DNA from: Planctomycetota bacterium
Lineage (GTDB): Bacteria > Planctomycetota > Brocadiia > Brocadiales > Bathyanammoxibiaceae
Reading direction: 5' to 3'
Assembly (NCBI GenBank): GCA_023261505.1
Contig: JAHFOV010000015.1
Coordinates: 1 to 40,444 of the forward strand
Length of the DNA stretch: 40,444 nucleotides
Positions 29,782-37,799 of the stretch are shown one piece after another (within the stretch, counting starts at the first letter, position 1; each line of letters begins with the position of its first letter). Under the pieces are notes generated by a model that saw only the letters and a list, made by a program, of their open reading frames with translations, was not told the origin of the DNA and did no database searches. Position numbers and translations under genes: made by a program.

Positions 29782-30831
29782 TTACGTCGCTGCTACCTCC
29801 ACCATCAGTTCCCTGCAGGCCTCCACTACCTTCTCTGGTTTTATCCACTCCATACAGCGATGGTCTTTGGGGCATTCTTTGAGGTGGCATGGGGCACAGT
29901 CTACCCTTTCCCGGATAACCCTACCGATTTCCTGGCTGGTATGCGTATAGCGGGGATCCGTAGGTCCCATAAGGACTACTACTGGCTTCTTGAAGGCTAC
30001 AGCAATATGCCTTGGGCCTGAGTCCACAGTGATAAGTGTAGAGACCTTTTTTATCAGGGCCTTAAGTAGGTCCAGGGTTATACGCTCATGGGTAAGGTTT
30101 AGAACCTTTCCCCTAGCGGCTTTTTCTATCTTGGAGGCTGTGTCCTTTTCCTGCGGAGCGGATGCCAGCAGTACATGGCAGTCAAACTCCTCGTGGAGCA
30201 GTTCCGCAGTCCTGGCGAAACCCGCCGTGGTCCAGCTCTTGGAGGAGCCGAAGGAAGCTCCTGGGTTTATCAAAAATACGGGCTTATTTTTTGATATTTT
30301 GTATTTAGAGAAGAGCTTATTAATCTTCTCCATGCTTTCTTTGGAGGCGAAGAGTTCTAGCTCCCCGGAGCTTATCTCACAGCCAGCGCTGGCACAGAGC
30401 CTGAGATAATAATCGGCCATATAGGCGGGGCGAAATCTTCCCTTTTCTTTAAATCTCTTAACCCCCTGTGTGAGGAGCCAGGAGCGGGCGTCTCTTATGT
30501 AGCCCACCCTTTGTTTTATCCCGGCAAGCCAGGCTACCAGGGCGGAACTGAAGGAGTTAGGTAGTATAAAGCCCATGTCGAATTGTTCCTTTCGGAGTCT
30601 TCTGATGAGGGCAAGATATCTCCCGGGTTGCTTGTGCTTTTCCTTTGGGTCAAATTCAATCCACTCATCGAACCATGGTGCTCCTTCCAGTACCCCTTTT
30701 ATAAAGGGCCTTAGGAGGAGAGAGATTTTGGCCTTTGGAAAGTTCTCCCTGACGCACCTGAAGGCGGGGGTGGCCATGACTGCATCGCCCACCCAATTAG
30801 GGGCAGTTATGAGAATAGATTTTGGCTTCAT
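29782..30831 (-). CDS. waaF: Lipopolysaccharide heptosyltransferase (WaaF family, GT9)
   Basis: 349-aa glycosyltransferase family 9 enzyme that adds L,D- or D,D-heptose from ADP-heptose to the LPS inner core. The start MKPKSILITAPNWVGDAVM, then ATPAFRCVRENFP and LLRPF, are characteristic. The C-terminal donor site shows PGASFGSSKSW, STLITVDSGPRHIAVAF and LMGPTDPRYT. A conserved cysteine motif CAPCHLKECPKDHRCM follows. ATG at 30831 overlaps the stop of the upstream radical SAM gene (TAATG) and has GGGAGG ahead. It uses the ADP-heptose made by gmhA, gmhB and hldE upstream. Confidence 0.92.
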   Translation of the reverse strand: MKPKSILITAPNWVGDAVMATPAFRCVRENFPKAKISLLLRPFIKGVLEGAPWFDEWIEFDPKEKHKQPGRYLALIRRLRKEQFDMGFILPNSFSSALVAWLAGIKQRVGYIRDARSWLLTQGVKRFKEKGRFRPAYMADYYLRLCASAGCEISSGELELFASKESMEKINKLFSKYKISKNKPVFLINPGASFGSSKSWTTAGFARTAELLHEEFDCHVLLASAPQEKDTASKIEKAARGKVLNLTHERITLDLLKALIKKVSTLITVDSGPRHIAVAFKKPVVVLMGPTDPRYTHTSQEIGRVIRERVDCAPCHLKECPKDHRCMEWIKPEKVVEACRELMVEVAAT

Positions 30832-32339
30832 TATCCCTCCCAATCCGATGTAACGGCTGTAAAAGAATTATAACGAAAAGCGTAATGTTTAAAATGGGCC
30901 TTTTTCAAAAGGATAGAAAGTTCCCTATCAATGGTAGATACTTTTCCACTGAAGTCCTTCCAGGCCTCCGCAGGCATGTCTTCTATGGTCTTTGCCAGAG
31001 TGCTGTAGAGGCCAACTATTGAGTTGGATGAATACCTGTTTATGAACCAGGGAAAGGTACGCTGGAGCTTGGAGATAAAGAGGTTATGTTCCTGGCCGAA
31101 ATTCAGACAGGAGGCCTCGGTGAAGTTCTCAAGGCTCTGCATCTTTTCGAAATCAATGTAACCTCCTTTCAGGCTCAACTCGTAGGCCTCTGTTCTAGGA
31201 AATGGGTAGAAGATAGACCAGCGGAAGCGCCCTGGTCTGATCCTGGCCAGAAGTTCAACGGTCTCCATTACCTCCTTTTTCCCCTCGTAAGGCAGCCCAA
31301 TCATGATGAAGGCAGAAGTATGGAGACCATACTTGTGTGCTAGTCCGAATGCCTTCTCAATCTCCGCGTTGGTCATCGGGCGGTGGAGGACCTCCCTTCT
31401 TATCCGTTCGCTGCCGCTCTCTATTCCAAACTTCACTATAGCACATCCTGCCTCCTTTAGCATCCTGGCCCGCTCCTCATCAAAGGCCCTTATATGGGCG
31501 TTTACCACAAAGGGGAACTGCGTAACACTGCGGTAATGTTGACAGAACTCCTTTAGATAATCCTTATCCAGGGTAAAGACGTCGTCATCAAAGATGAACA
31601 TTCTTATTCGCTGGTAATTGCTCTGCAGGTACTCTATCTCCTCGAAGACCTCCTCCAGGGAATGCTGGCGTATGTAGCCCAATTCCGACGGGGGCTTGCC
31701 GGTCTCCTGTCTGTAGCGGTCAACTATCCTGTGGTTAAAGCAGTAGGTGCAGCGGAAGGGGCAACCCCTGGAGGTCATGAGCCTCACCCAACCGTCCTCG
31801 GTGTCAATGAGTTTCTGCATATTAAAGAGCAAATAGTCCTTTCGGGGCAAGATGGAAAGGTTTACAAAGGGGCGTACATTGTTAGGGACTACTCTGCCGA
31901 CTTTCTTCGTCCAGATATTAGCGATAGTAGTAGTATCTTGACCCTTTTCCAGTCTTTCTGCCAATTCCAGAACCGCCTCCTCTCCCTCACCCACACAGGC
32001 AAAATCAAAGCAATCCTCTTTGAGCACTTCCTCTGGAACAAGGGTGGCATGAACGCCCCCCAGTACTATGGGTATATTTGAAAAGCTTTTGATAAGCCTG
32101 GCAATTTTCACTGCGGAGCGGTACTGAGGTGTTACTGCGGATATGCCTACCAGCCCTGGTTTAAAGTCTTCAATAAAGGTCCTAATTTCTTCATCTGCAG
32201 GAAGCCTGTCCAGCTTCTCGTTGAGGTTAAGGAGCTTTGTGGTATGGCCATGAGCCTTTAGCATAGCTGATACGAAGGCCAGACCGAAGTTGAATCCAAC
32301 TTGAGAGTTAATATTAGGGTATATAAAAAGTACCTTCAT
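30831..32339 (-). CDS. B12-binding-domain radical SAM protein in the heptose cluster
   Basis: 502-aa protein with a B12-binding-like N-terminal domain (NFGLAFVSAMLKAHGH, LVGISAVTPQYRSAVKIARL, GGVHATLVPEEVL, CVGEGEEAVLELA). The radical SAM core has SRGCPFRCTYC and VKFGIESGSERIRREVLHRP. It is translationally coupled on both sides: its ATG overlaps the gmhB stop (ATGA) and its TAA overlaps the waaF ATG. That placement suggests it modifies a heptose, lipid A or a core sugar, but the sequence gives no substrate. Similar in plan to the enzyme at 22245-23732, yet clearly a different subfamily. Confidence 0.88.
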   Translation of the reverse strand: MKVLFIYPNINSQVGFNFGLAFVSAMLKAHGHTTKLLNLNEKLDRLPADEEIRTFIEDFKPGLVGISAVTPQYRSAVKIARLIKSFSNIPIVLGGVHATLVPEEVLKEDCFDFACVGEGEEAVLELAERLEKGQDTTTIANIWTKKVGRVVPNNVRPFVNLSILPRKDYLLFNMQKLIDTEDGWVRLMTSRGCPFRCTYCFNHRIVDRYRQETGKPPSELGYIRQHSLEEVFEEIEYLQSNYQRIRMFIFDDDVFTLDKDYLKEFCQHYRSVTQFPFVVNAHIRAFDEERARMLKEAGCAIVKFGIESGSERIRREVLHRPMTNAEIEKAFGLAHKYGLHTSAFIMIGLPYEGKKEVMETVELLARIRPGRFRWSIFYPFPRTEAYELSLKGGYIDFEKMQSLENFTEASCLNFGQEHNLFISKLQRTFPWFINRYSSNSIVGLYSTLAKTIEDMPAEAWKDFSGKVSTIDRELSILLKKAHFKHYAFRYNSFTAVTSDWEG

Positions 32340-33061
32340 AGCTTGTTATTACCAGCTCCGAAGAGGTCATTGCGAGGAGCGGAGCGACGAAGTCCGCCAA
32401 ATAAATTGGCGGATCCGCCTCTGGTGGACAATCTCGTTGCCTCAAAATGGGATTGCTTCGCTGCCCCTTCGCTATGCTCAGGGCTACGGCTTGCAATGAC
32501 TATTCGCTGCGCGTCCTCTTTGGAACAAAGAATTTGAGCTGCCTTCCATATATCCCTGACAATAAGGTCTGGTTCAACTGGCATCTCTATCTCTTCATCA
32601 AAGTTTTTTACAAATACAGTTTTGCAACCGGCACTCTTGCCAGCCAAGACATCCGCTGGGGTATCGCCAATCATAAAAGATTCTCTCAGGGCTATACCAT
32701 GTTCCCTTGCGGCCCTCAGGAGCATTCCAGTTTTGGGTTTCCTGCACTGGCATTCTATACTGTATTCAGGTGCTGTACCTTCAAGAAGATGGGGGCAGTA
32801 ATAAATGGCGTCGATGCTAGCGCCTTCTTGAAAGAGCATCTCAAGAAGCCTCTGGTGGATTTCTTTAAGTCTATCTTCTGTGAAATATCCCCTTGCTACG
32901 CCGGACTGGTTAGTGGCAATAATTACCTTAAACCCTTCTTCCTTAAAGAGCCTTATCGCCCTGGCAGAATGTGGTAATAACACTATTTCCTCAGGAGAGG
33001 AGAGATAAGGAACACCCTGGATTATTGTGCCATCTCTGTCTAGAAAGATCGCTTTTGCCAA
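32336..33061 (-). CDS. gmhB: D-glycero-D-manno-heptose 1,7-bisphosphate 7-phosphatase with in-frame repeat insertion
   Basis: HAD-type phosphatase that removes the 7-phosphate of heptose 1,7-bisphosphate in ADP-heptose synthesis. The nucleophile motif is IFLDRDGTI, then ATNQSGVARG and the zinc-binding YYCPHL...CQCRKP loop (usual for GmhB). FMIGDTPADVLAGKSAGC is motif IV. The protein is 241 aa, while the family has about 180-200. The excess is a 45-codon insert (residues 188-232) exactly matching the palindromic element at 32366-32500, after which the frame continues for nine residues to the stop. The stop overlaps the radical SAM start by ATGA. Confidence 0.92.
   Translation of the reverse strand: MAKAIFLDRDGTIIQGVPYLSSPEEIVLLPHSARAIRLFKEEGFKVIIATNQSGVARGYFTEDRLKEIHQRLLEMLFQEGASIDAIYYCPHLLEGTAPEYSIECQCRKPKTGMLLRAAREHGIALRESFMIGDTPADVLAGKSAGCKTVFVKNFDEEIEMPVEPDLIVRDIWKAAQILCSKEDAQRIVIASRSPEHSEGAAKQSHFEATRLSTRGGSANLFGGLRRSAPRNDLFGAGNNKL
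32366..32500. repeat. GTCATTGC-type palindromic element, 135 bp, in frame within gmhB
   Basis: Terminal inverted repeats GTCATTGC and GCAATGAC, with inner complementary blocks (GGAGCGGAGCGACGAAG versus CTTCGCTGCC-type text; TTGGCGGATCCGCC palindrome). The length is 135 bp = 45 codons, and its ends coincide with codon boundaries 188 and 232 of gmhB. No obvious target-site duplication flanks it. Confidence 0.88.
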
Positions 33062-33069
33062 CTAGATAA

Positions 33070-33672
33070 TTATCCTCCTTTCTCCTTCGTCGTAGTAGAA
33101 TGGTTTTCTCCAAAAAGCTCTTTTTCAATAAGGTAGCATAATACGTGACTTACTGCCATATGGCATTCCTGTATCCTTGGCGTGTTGTCCGAGGGGACCC
33201 GCAGGCAGAGATCTACCAGTTCTTTCATCTTACCGCCCGATTGTCCCGTCAGGCCGATAGTTGCAGCCCCTTTCTTTCTAGCAAGCTGTAGTGCCTTTAG
33301 TACGGCTGGGGAGTTTCCACTTGTAGAAAGACCAAGTACCACGTCTCCCTCCTTCACGAAGGCCTCCACCTGCCTTTCAAAGCAGCTATCAAATCCATAG
33401 TCGTTAGCCAGGGCTGTTAGGACGGAGCTATCTGCACTGAAGGCCAGGGCCGGCAGGGCAGACCTATCCTTTTTAAACCTCCCTATTAATTCTCCTGCTA
33501 TGTGCTGGGCCTCCGCAGCGCTACCTCCATGACCCATTAGATACACTGTATGGCCTTTGCGTAGGCATTGCACAAGGACACTAGCTATCTTTTTTATAGT
33601 TTCTTTACCTTTAAAAAGGAGGGCCTGACTTACCTCTATGCCCTCACGTAGTTCTCTTTCTATTTCTTCCAT
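33070..33672 (-). CDS. gmhA: Sedoheptulose 7-phosphate isomerase (phosphoheptose isomerase)
   Basis: 200-aa SIS-domain enzyme catalysing the first step of ADP-heptose synthesis, sedoheptulose 7-phosphate to heptose 7-phosphate. Substrate-binding motifs: MGHGGSAAEAQHIAGELIG near residue 46, then LGLSTSGNSPAVLKAL and IGLTGQSGGKM. The metal/active-site histidine lies in IQECHMAVSHVLC. Length matches GmhA. It is eight bases upstream of gmhB and downstream of hldE, so the three form the ordered pathway. Confidence 0.94.
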   Translation of the reverse strand: MEEIERELREGIEVSQALLFKGKETIKKIASVLVQCLRKGHTVYLMGHGGSAAEAQHIAGELIGRFKKDRSALPALAFSADSSVLTALANDYGFDSCFERQVEAFVKEGDVVLGLSTSGNSPAVLKALQLARKKGAATIGLTGQSGGKMKELVDLCLRVPSDNTPRIQECHMAVSHVLCYLIEKELFGENHSTTTKEKGG

Positions 33673-33717
33673 CTACTTTCCAATTTCTGAAACCTCTGAA
33701 AAAATACAAAAATTTGG

Positions 33718-33800
33718 AGTGCCCGTCTAAGGCGGATTTTCAACATTGACTGTGTCAATGGCTCGGTTAATTGAGATTGCTTCGCTCCGCTCGCAATGAC
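33718..33800. repeat. Partial GTCATTGC-type repeat between hldE and gmhA
   Basis: Ends GATTGCTTCGCTCCGCTCGC AATGAC, the same right terminus as the elements at 18297 and 32366. Begins near GTGCCCGTCTAAGGCGG, probably a fused remnant of another repeat. The left GTCATT terminus is not evident. Confidence 0.65.
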
Positions 33801-33807
33801 AGACTCT

Positions 33808-35307
33808 TCAACGGTCCGCTCTTTGGTTCTGCTCTACTATTCTGCTAATAATTTTTGAGGTGGAGATGCCTTCAACCAAAGGGGCAAGGATTACCTTTCC
33901 CCCATAAGATTCCACAAACTCCCTTCCTACCACCCCTTTTTCCTTCCAGTCTTCTCCTTTGACCAGTATATCCGGTTTCACATGCTTAATAAGGTTATCT
34001 GGTGTGGCATCATCGAAGAGGACTACGTAATCCACGTCCTCCAGGGCGGCCAGAAGCCTTGCTCTGTCCCTTTCAGGGATGATGGGTCTACCGTTCCCTT
34101 TGTTTTCCCTTACAGAGCGGTCGGTATTAAGCCCTACCATCAATACCTCTCCTTGACGCCTGGCGAATCTTAGATACTCTACGTGACCTGTATGGAGTAT
34201 GTCAAAGCACCCATTGGTGAAGACTATCCGCTCCTTTTTTGCCCTGTGCCCTGCCAGGAACCCTTCTAACTCTTCCAGGGTTTTAATCTTTTCAGTTAAG
34301 GTGTTTTCTTCAGAGCTAAGGGCAGTTATGAGTTCTTCCCTGGTAATGGGACAGGCACCAATCTTTCCCACTTCTAGCCCGGCTGCAACGTTAGCTAGCT
34401 GTACGGCTTCATCCCAACGATTACCGTTTGCTATGACTAAAGCCAGCGTGCTCAGAACCATATCTCCCGCCCCCGTGACATCAAAGACCTCTTTAGGATT
34501 TGTAGGAAAGAGTTCATTCCAACCGTCTCTTCGGTGAAGGAATATCCCTTCCTTATCCAGGGTTATTATGGCGTACTCCAGTCCCAGCTCCGTCACCAAT
34601 TTCTGCCCGACTTGCTTGAAACTGTTCAGTCCAAAGAGTTTAACCCCCGTCATGACCTCGGCCTCCTGGCGGTTGGGCGTTACTGCTGTGGCCCCATAAT
34701 AACGCTGGAGAGGGGCGTTCATGCTCGGATCCACAATAACGGGTTTCCAGTTTGTTTTGCCCATCATGCAGATTGTACTGGTAAGGCGTTCTGTAAGTAC
34801 CCCTTTGTTCATGTCGCTCAGGGCTACCAGGTTGGCATGAGGCAAACTGGTCTCTAGATAGTCAAGTATCTTGGCTTCTATTTCATGGGATAAAGGGTGA
34901 TTCTTCTCGTAATCCACCCTGAGAAGTTGCTGCACGCCACGTCCAGCTGTATGTAAATGGCCCATTAGTCTGGCCTTTACCGTGGTGGGCCTGGTATCGT
35001 CTCTGATTACTCCTGAAACTTCTGCACCCTTTTGGGAAAGTAGCTCCAGTAGTTTTTCTCCCTCGCGGTCCTTTCCTATTACACCAACACAAAGTACCCT
35101 GGCCCCTAAGGTGGCTAAAAAGCTAACCACCGCTCCAGCCCCGCCGGGCCTCATTTCCTCCTGGGTAACATTTATTATAGGAATAGGGGCCTCGGGAGAG
35201 ATGCGTTCTACCGAACCCCAGATGTATTTATCCAGCATAAGGTCGCCTACCACAAGCACAGTGGGGTTTTGGAGGTCCCTGATAATATGTATGAGCCTAC
35301 TTTTCAA
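33808..35307 (-). CDS. hldE: Bifunctional heptose kinase / heptose 1-phosphate adenylyltransferase
   Basis: 499-aa fused enzyme. The kinase domain covers about 1-330 (ribokinase fold: VVGDLMLDKYIWG, ISPEAPIPI, PGGAGAVVSFLATLGA, DVTGAGDMVLST). After a linker, the adenylyltransferase domain from about 350 has FTNGCFDILHTGHVEYLRFA, DVDYVVLFDDATP, KGEDWKEK and the GISTSKII end motif. It catalyses the second and fourth steps of ADP-heptose synthesis and sits upstream of gmhA and gmhB. Its start overlaps the YkgJ-like gene by 11 bp. A separate split pair for the same two activities lies at 26371-28899. Confidence 0.95.
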   Translation of the reverse strand: MKSRLIHIIRDLQNPTVLVVGDLMLDKYIWGSVERISPEAPIPIINVTQEEMRPGGAGAVVSFLATLGARVLCVGVIGKDREGEKLLELLSQKGAEVSGVIRDDTRPTTVKARLMGHLHTAGRGVQQLLRVDYEKNHPLSHEIEAKILDYLETSLPHANLVALSDMNKGVLTERLTSTICMMGKTNWKPVIVDPSMNAPLQRYYGATAVTPNRQEAEVMTGVKLFGLNSFKQVGQKLVTELGLEYAIITLDKEGIFLHRRDGWNELFPTNPKEVFDVTGAGDMVLSTLALVIANGNRWDEAVQLANVAAGLEVGKIGACPITREELITALSSEENTLTEKIKTLEELEGFLAGHRAKKERIVFTNGCFDILHTGHVEYLRFARRQGEVLMVGLNTDRSVRENKGNGRPIIPERDRARLLAALEDVDYVVLFDDATPDNLIKHVKPDILVKGEDWKEKGVVGREFVESYGGKVILAPLVEGISTSKIISRIVEQNQRADR

Positions 35308-35716
35308 CGTGCTCTTCCTTCAGTTCGCCTAACGCGGATAACATAGATGTATAATACCATTCTAACTGGTATTTTATGGAAAGCTCTTTAATCCTGCGAA
35401 AGAATTTATGATATAAGTCCTGAGAAGTGCTCTGCCAGTCCTTCTGGCAGAAGAATATCCTGCAGCCGAGGGTTCTTTCTTCTCTTGCCGTACATAGGTT
35501 ATTCACGAGGTAAGGACAGACCTTTTTCGTGATAGGTTCTTTTGGGGGCCCTGCCTTTTCTAAAAGATAATTTACTTCCATGCTGCTGGCGTAAAGGACG
35601 TGACCAAAGCTATCAAAATGACAGCACTCCCCGCAGGCCTTGCACTCGGGAGCGAGCTTGGAGAGGCATTTATCCAACTCCCTGTATATCTGACTGAGTT
35701 CAGCTTGCCAGCTCAT
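35297..35716 (-). CDS. YkgJ-like cysteine-cluster protein
   Basis: 139-aa protein with the zinc/iron-chelating cysteine cluster of the YkgJ (CxxCxxCC) family: CKACGECC at about 26-33, then a KKVCPYL cysteine and the CTAREERTLGCRIFFCQ group. Two helical segments follow. The function of the family is unsettled; metal binding is likely. It overlaps the deoxyhypusine-synthase-like gene by 17 bp and hldE by 11 bp, so it is embedded in the envelope operon. ATG (MSWQAELSQIY) is the only sensible start. Confidence 0.82.
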   Translation of the reverse strand: MSWQAELSQIYRELDKCLSKLAPECKACGECCHFDSFGHVLYASSMEVNYLLEKAGPPKEPITKKVCPYLVNNLCTAREERTLGCRIFFCQKDWQSTSQDLYHKFFRRIKELSIKYQLEWYYTSMLSALGELKEEHVEK

Positions 35717-36620
35717 GTGTCTCCAGGCTAGACAGTATTCCCATCCTTAAGAGTGGAAGCATTATCTCGTGGTGGCCAATAATGGTATATCCCTTTTTTG
35801 TGGGACGCTCTACAACGTTTACCGTGGGGCGGTAGTGGTGGAGCATGTCCATATTTACTGTTACAAAATCCTTCACCTTGTGGCCCAAATTTCTGGCCAC
35901 AGAGAGGGCCTTAAGAAAGACCTCAGGCATGACAACTGCTGAGCCTACATTGAGCCATACCCCACCCTCCAGTTGTGCCACAACTCCAGCCAGGCGGCGG
36001 AAGTCCTGCAAGGTGGCCTCGCCCAGGTCTTTCCCAGATATATTTGGATGCATGTGTACTGTATCTGCCCCCATGACTACATGCACCGTGGCAGGGATAT
36101 CCAGCCTATCAGCTGCCCCTAGGAGGCTGTATTGGGAGAAAGGTCCCTTTTCTTTGTTAATCTTCTTCCCAAGGGCCGCGCCCAGTCCTATGCCTTCTTT
36201 AACAGCCATGGTTGAAGAGGCCTGAAAGGCCTGGGCCGTCTCTCTGGCCATGCCAAAACTACCGTCTTCCAGGCCTGTTTTTACGTCCTCGGAGGTGGCC
36301 CCAATAAGAGATACTTCATAGTCATGAATGGCAGTGGCACTATTCATGGCAAGGGCTGTTACAATCTCCCTTTCCATGAGGTCTATAATAATAGGAGAAA
36401 GCCCGCACTTCACCACGTGAGCCCCCAGGGCCATTACTATCTGCCTTTTTTGCCTGTGCGCCGAGACTACGGCTTCTATAATCTTGAGTAACCCTTCAGA
36501 GGCGAGGAGCTTGGGTAGAGAGTCCAGGAATTCAGAAAAGTTCTTAGCTGGTGCAATGGGCCTTGCAAATTGTTTTACTGAGACAAGGCTTTTCCTCTCT
36601 TTAATGGGATAAGTTCTCAC
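35700..36620 (-). CDS. Deoxyhypusine-synthase-like conserved protein
   Basis: At least 306 aa; resembles a conserved bacterial family with an NAD-binding, deoxyhypusine-synthase-like fold. Notable blocks are MALGAHVVKCGLSPIIIDLM, NSATAIHDYEVSLIGATSED, DGSFGMARETA and VHVVMGADTVHMHP. GGVWLNVGSAVVMPEVFLKA and GHHEIMLPLL follow. Biochemical role is not known to me, so no reaction is assigned. The start given is GTG. The reading frame continues upstream with plausible sequence (NKGVSPIDLTG) to CTG at 36695, which has GGAGG 8 nt before it, so the true N-terminus may be longer. It is placed between lpxK and the YkgJ-like gene. Confidence 0.7.
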   Translation of the reverse strand: MRTYPIKERKSLVSVKQFARPIAPAKNFSEFLDSLPKLLASEGLLKIIEAVVSAHRQKRQIVMALGAHVVKCGLSPIIIDLMEREIVTALAMNSATAIHDYEVSLIGATSEDVKTGLEDGSFGMARETAQAFQASSTMAVKEGIGLGAALGKKINKEKGPFSQYSLLGAADRLDIPATVHVVMGADTVHMHPNISGKDLGEATLQDFRRLAGVVAQLEGGVWLNVGSAVVMPEVFLKALSVARNLGHKVKDFVTVNMDMLHHYRPTVNVVERPTKKGYTIIGHHEIMLPLLRMGILSSLETHELAS

Positions 36621-36688
36621 CCCAGTAAGGTCTATAGGACTTACACCTTTGTTTATTGTGACGGGCTTTTTCCCTTGAGTTGTTCCTT

Positions 36689-37786
36689 TTACCAGGATAA
36701 TATCCTCCTCAAGGCGCAGGTTAAGGCTTCCCGGCCCTTTGTTATCCTCATTTCTATTCTTAAGGAGAGTAGGCTAACGGGCCAGTTTTTATGTTGTAGC
36801 TTTACCCTATCTTTACAAGTTGTGATAATAAAGTCTGTTCCTTGTCTTTTGGCTTCTGTAATTAATTCCATCTCTTCTAAAGGTGTATATCGATGATGGT
36901 CCGGAAAACTCTTAAGTCCCACTACATTGAAGCCAAGGAGGTGCAAGGTCTTTTCAAAGGAGGCCGGGTTTCCCAGGCCACAGAAGGCGAAAATTTTTTT
37001 CCCTTTGAGATATGAGGTCTCAACGCGATTACCACTCATATCCTCCAGATGAAGTGGTTGGTGCACTGTTTCTATAATGGGGGCAGTATTGTTCAGATCC
37101 GTTAGGTATGATTTTATGGCCTGAAGTTTCTCAAGGGTGCATAAGTTAGTTCGAGATAAGACGAAGAGACCTGCACGCCTGAGACTGCTCAGGGGTTCCC
37201 TAAGGAGACCTGCAGGTAGGAGATTTCCATTTCCAAATGGTTCCAGGCTATCTATGACTACAATATCTAGGTCTCTAGCTAGTTTCCAGTGTTGGAATCC
37301 GTCATCAAGGAGCAGGCATTGGGGATGGAATTCTTCCATAGCTAGCCTGGCGCTGGCCAGCCTATCCTTTCCAAGTAGGACAGGTACTTCCGGAAGTCTC
37401 TCGTTGAATTCTATAGACTCATCATTAGTGCCATTAAAGCTAGCATAACCTCTGCTTATGATTGCTACTTTTTTTCCACGTTCGCCCAGGAATTTAGCCA
37501 GGAACTCGATAAGAGGGGTCTTTCCTGTGCCTCCTGTAGTTATATTGCCTATGCTAATGACAGGAAGCGGCAGCTTTATTATGGGAAAGAGGCCATGGCG
37601 ATAAAGTAAGCTCCGTATCCACAATAGGCTCGCATAAAGATGTGAGGCTGGTTTTAAGGCGTTTGAAGTTACAGAGGCGATGGCTCCCTTTCTCCGTCCG
37701 CTGGCAATAGAGAGGTAAAACTCCCTAACTTTTACCGTGCTCAGGTGGTATCCACCTAGGTTGGACAGGCCTATTAAGGTGCCCAA
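36689..37786 (-). CDS. lpxK: Tetraacyldisaccharide 4'-kinase
   Basis: Inner-membrane kinase that phosphorylates the 4' position of the lipid A disaccharide. The Walker A loop in ISIGNITTGGTGKTPLIEFLA, the following IISRGYA and LLLDDGFQHWKLARDLD (Asp-Asp) are diagnostic. The C-terminal FCGLGNP, FPDHHRYT and TTCKDRVK motifs complete the family pattern. TTG at 37786 is preferred: GGGAGG lies 5 nt upstream and the product then has the usual short membrane-associated N-terminus. A TTG at 37834 would add 16 residues and overlap the HNH gene. It indicates that the organism makes lipid A. Confidence 0.93.
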   Translation of the reverse strand: MGTLIGLSNLGGYHLSTVKVREFYLSIASGRRKGAIASVTSNALKPASHLYASLLWIRSLLYRHGLFPIIKLPLPVISIGNITTGGTGKTPLIEFLAKFLGERGKKVAIISRGYASFNGTNDESIEFNERLPEVPVLLGKDRLASARLAMEEFHPQCLLLDDGFQHWKLARDLDIVVIDSLEPFGNGNLLPAGLLREPLSSLRRAGLFVLSRTNLCTLEKLQAIKSYLTDLNNTAPIIETVHQPLHLEDMSGNRVETSYLKGKKIFAFCGLGNPASFEKTLHLLGFNVVGLKSFPDHHRYTPLEEMELITEAKRQGTDFIITTCKDRVKLQHKNWPVSLLSLRIEMRITKGREALTCALRRILSW

Positions 37787-37799
37787 TACTGCCTCCCGT

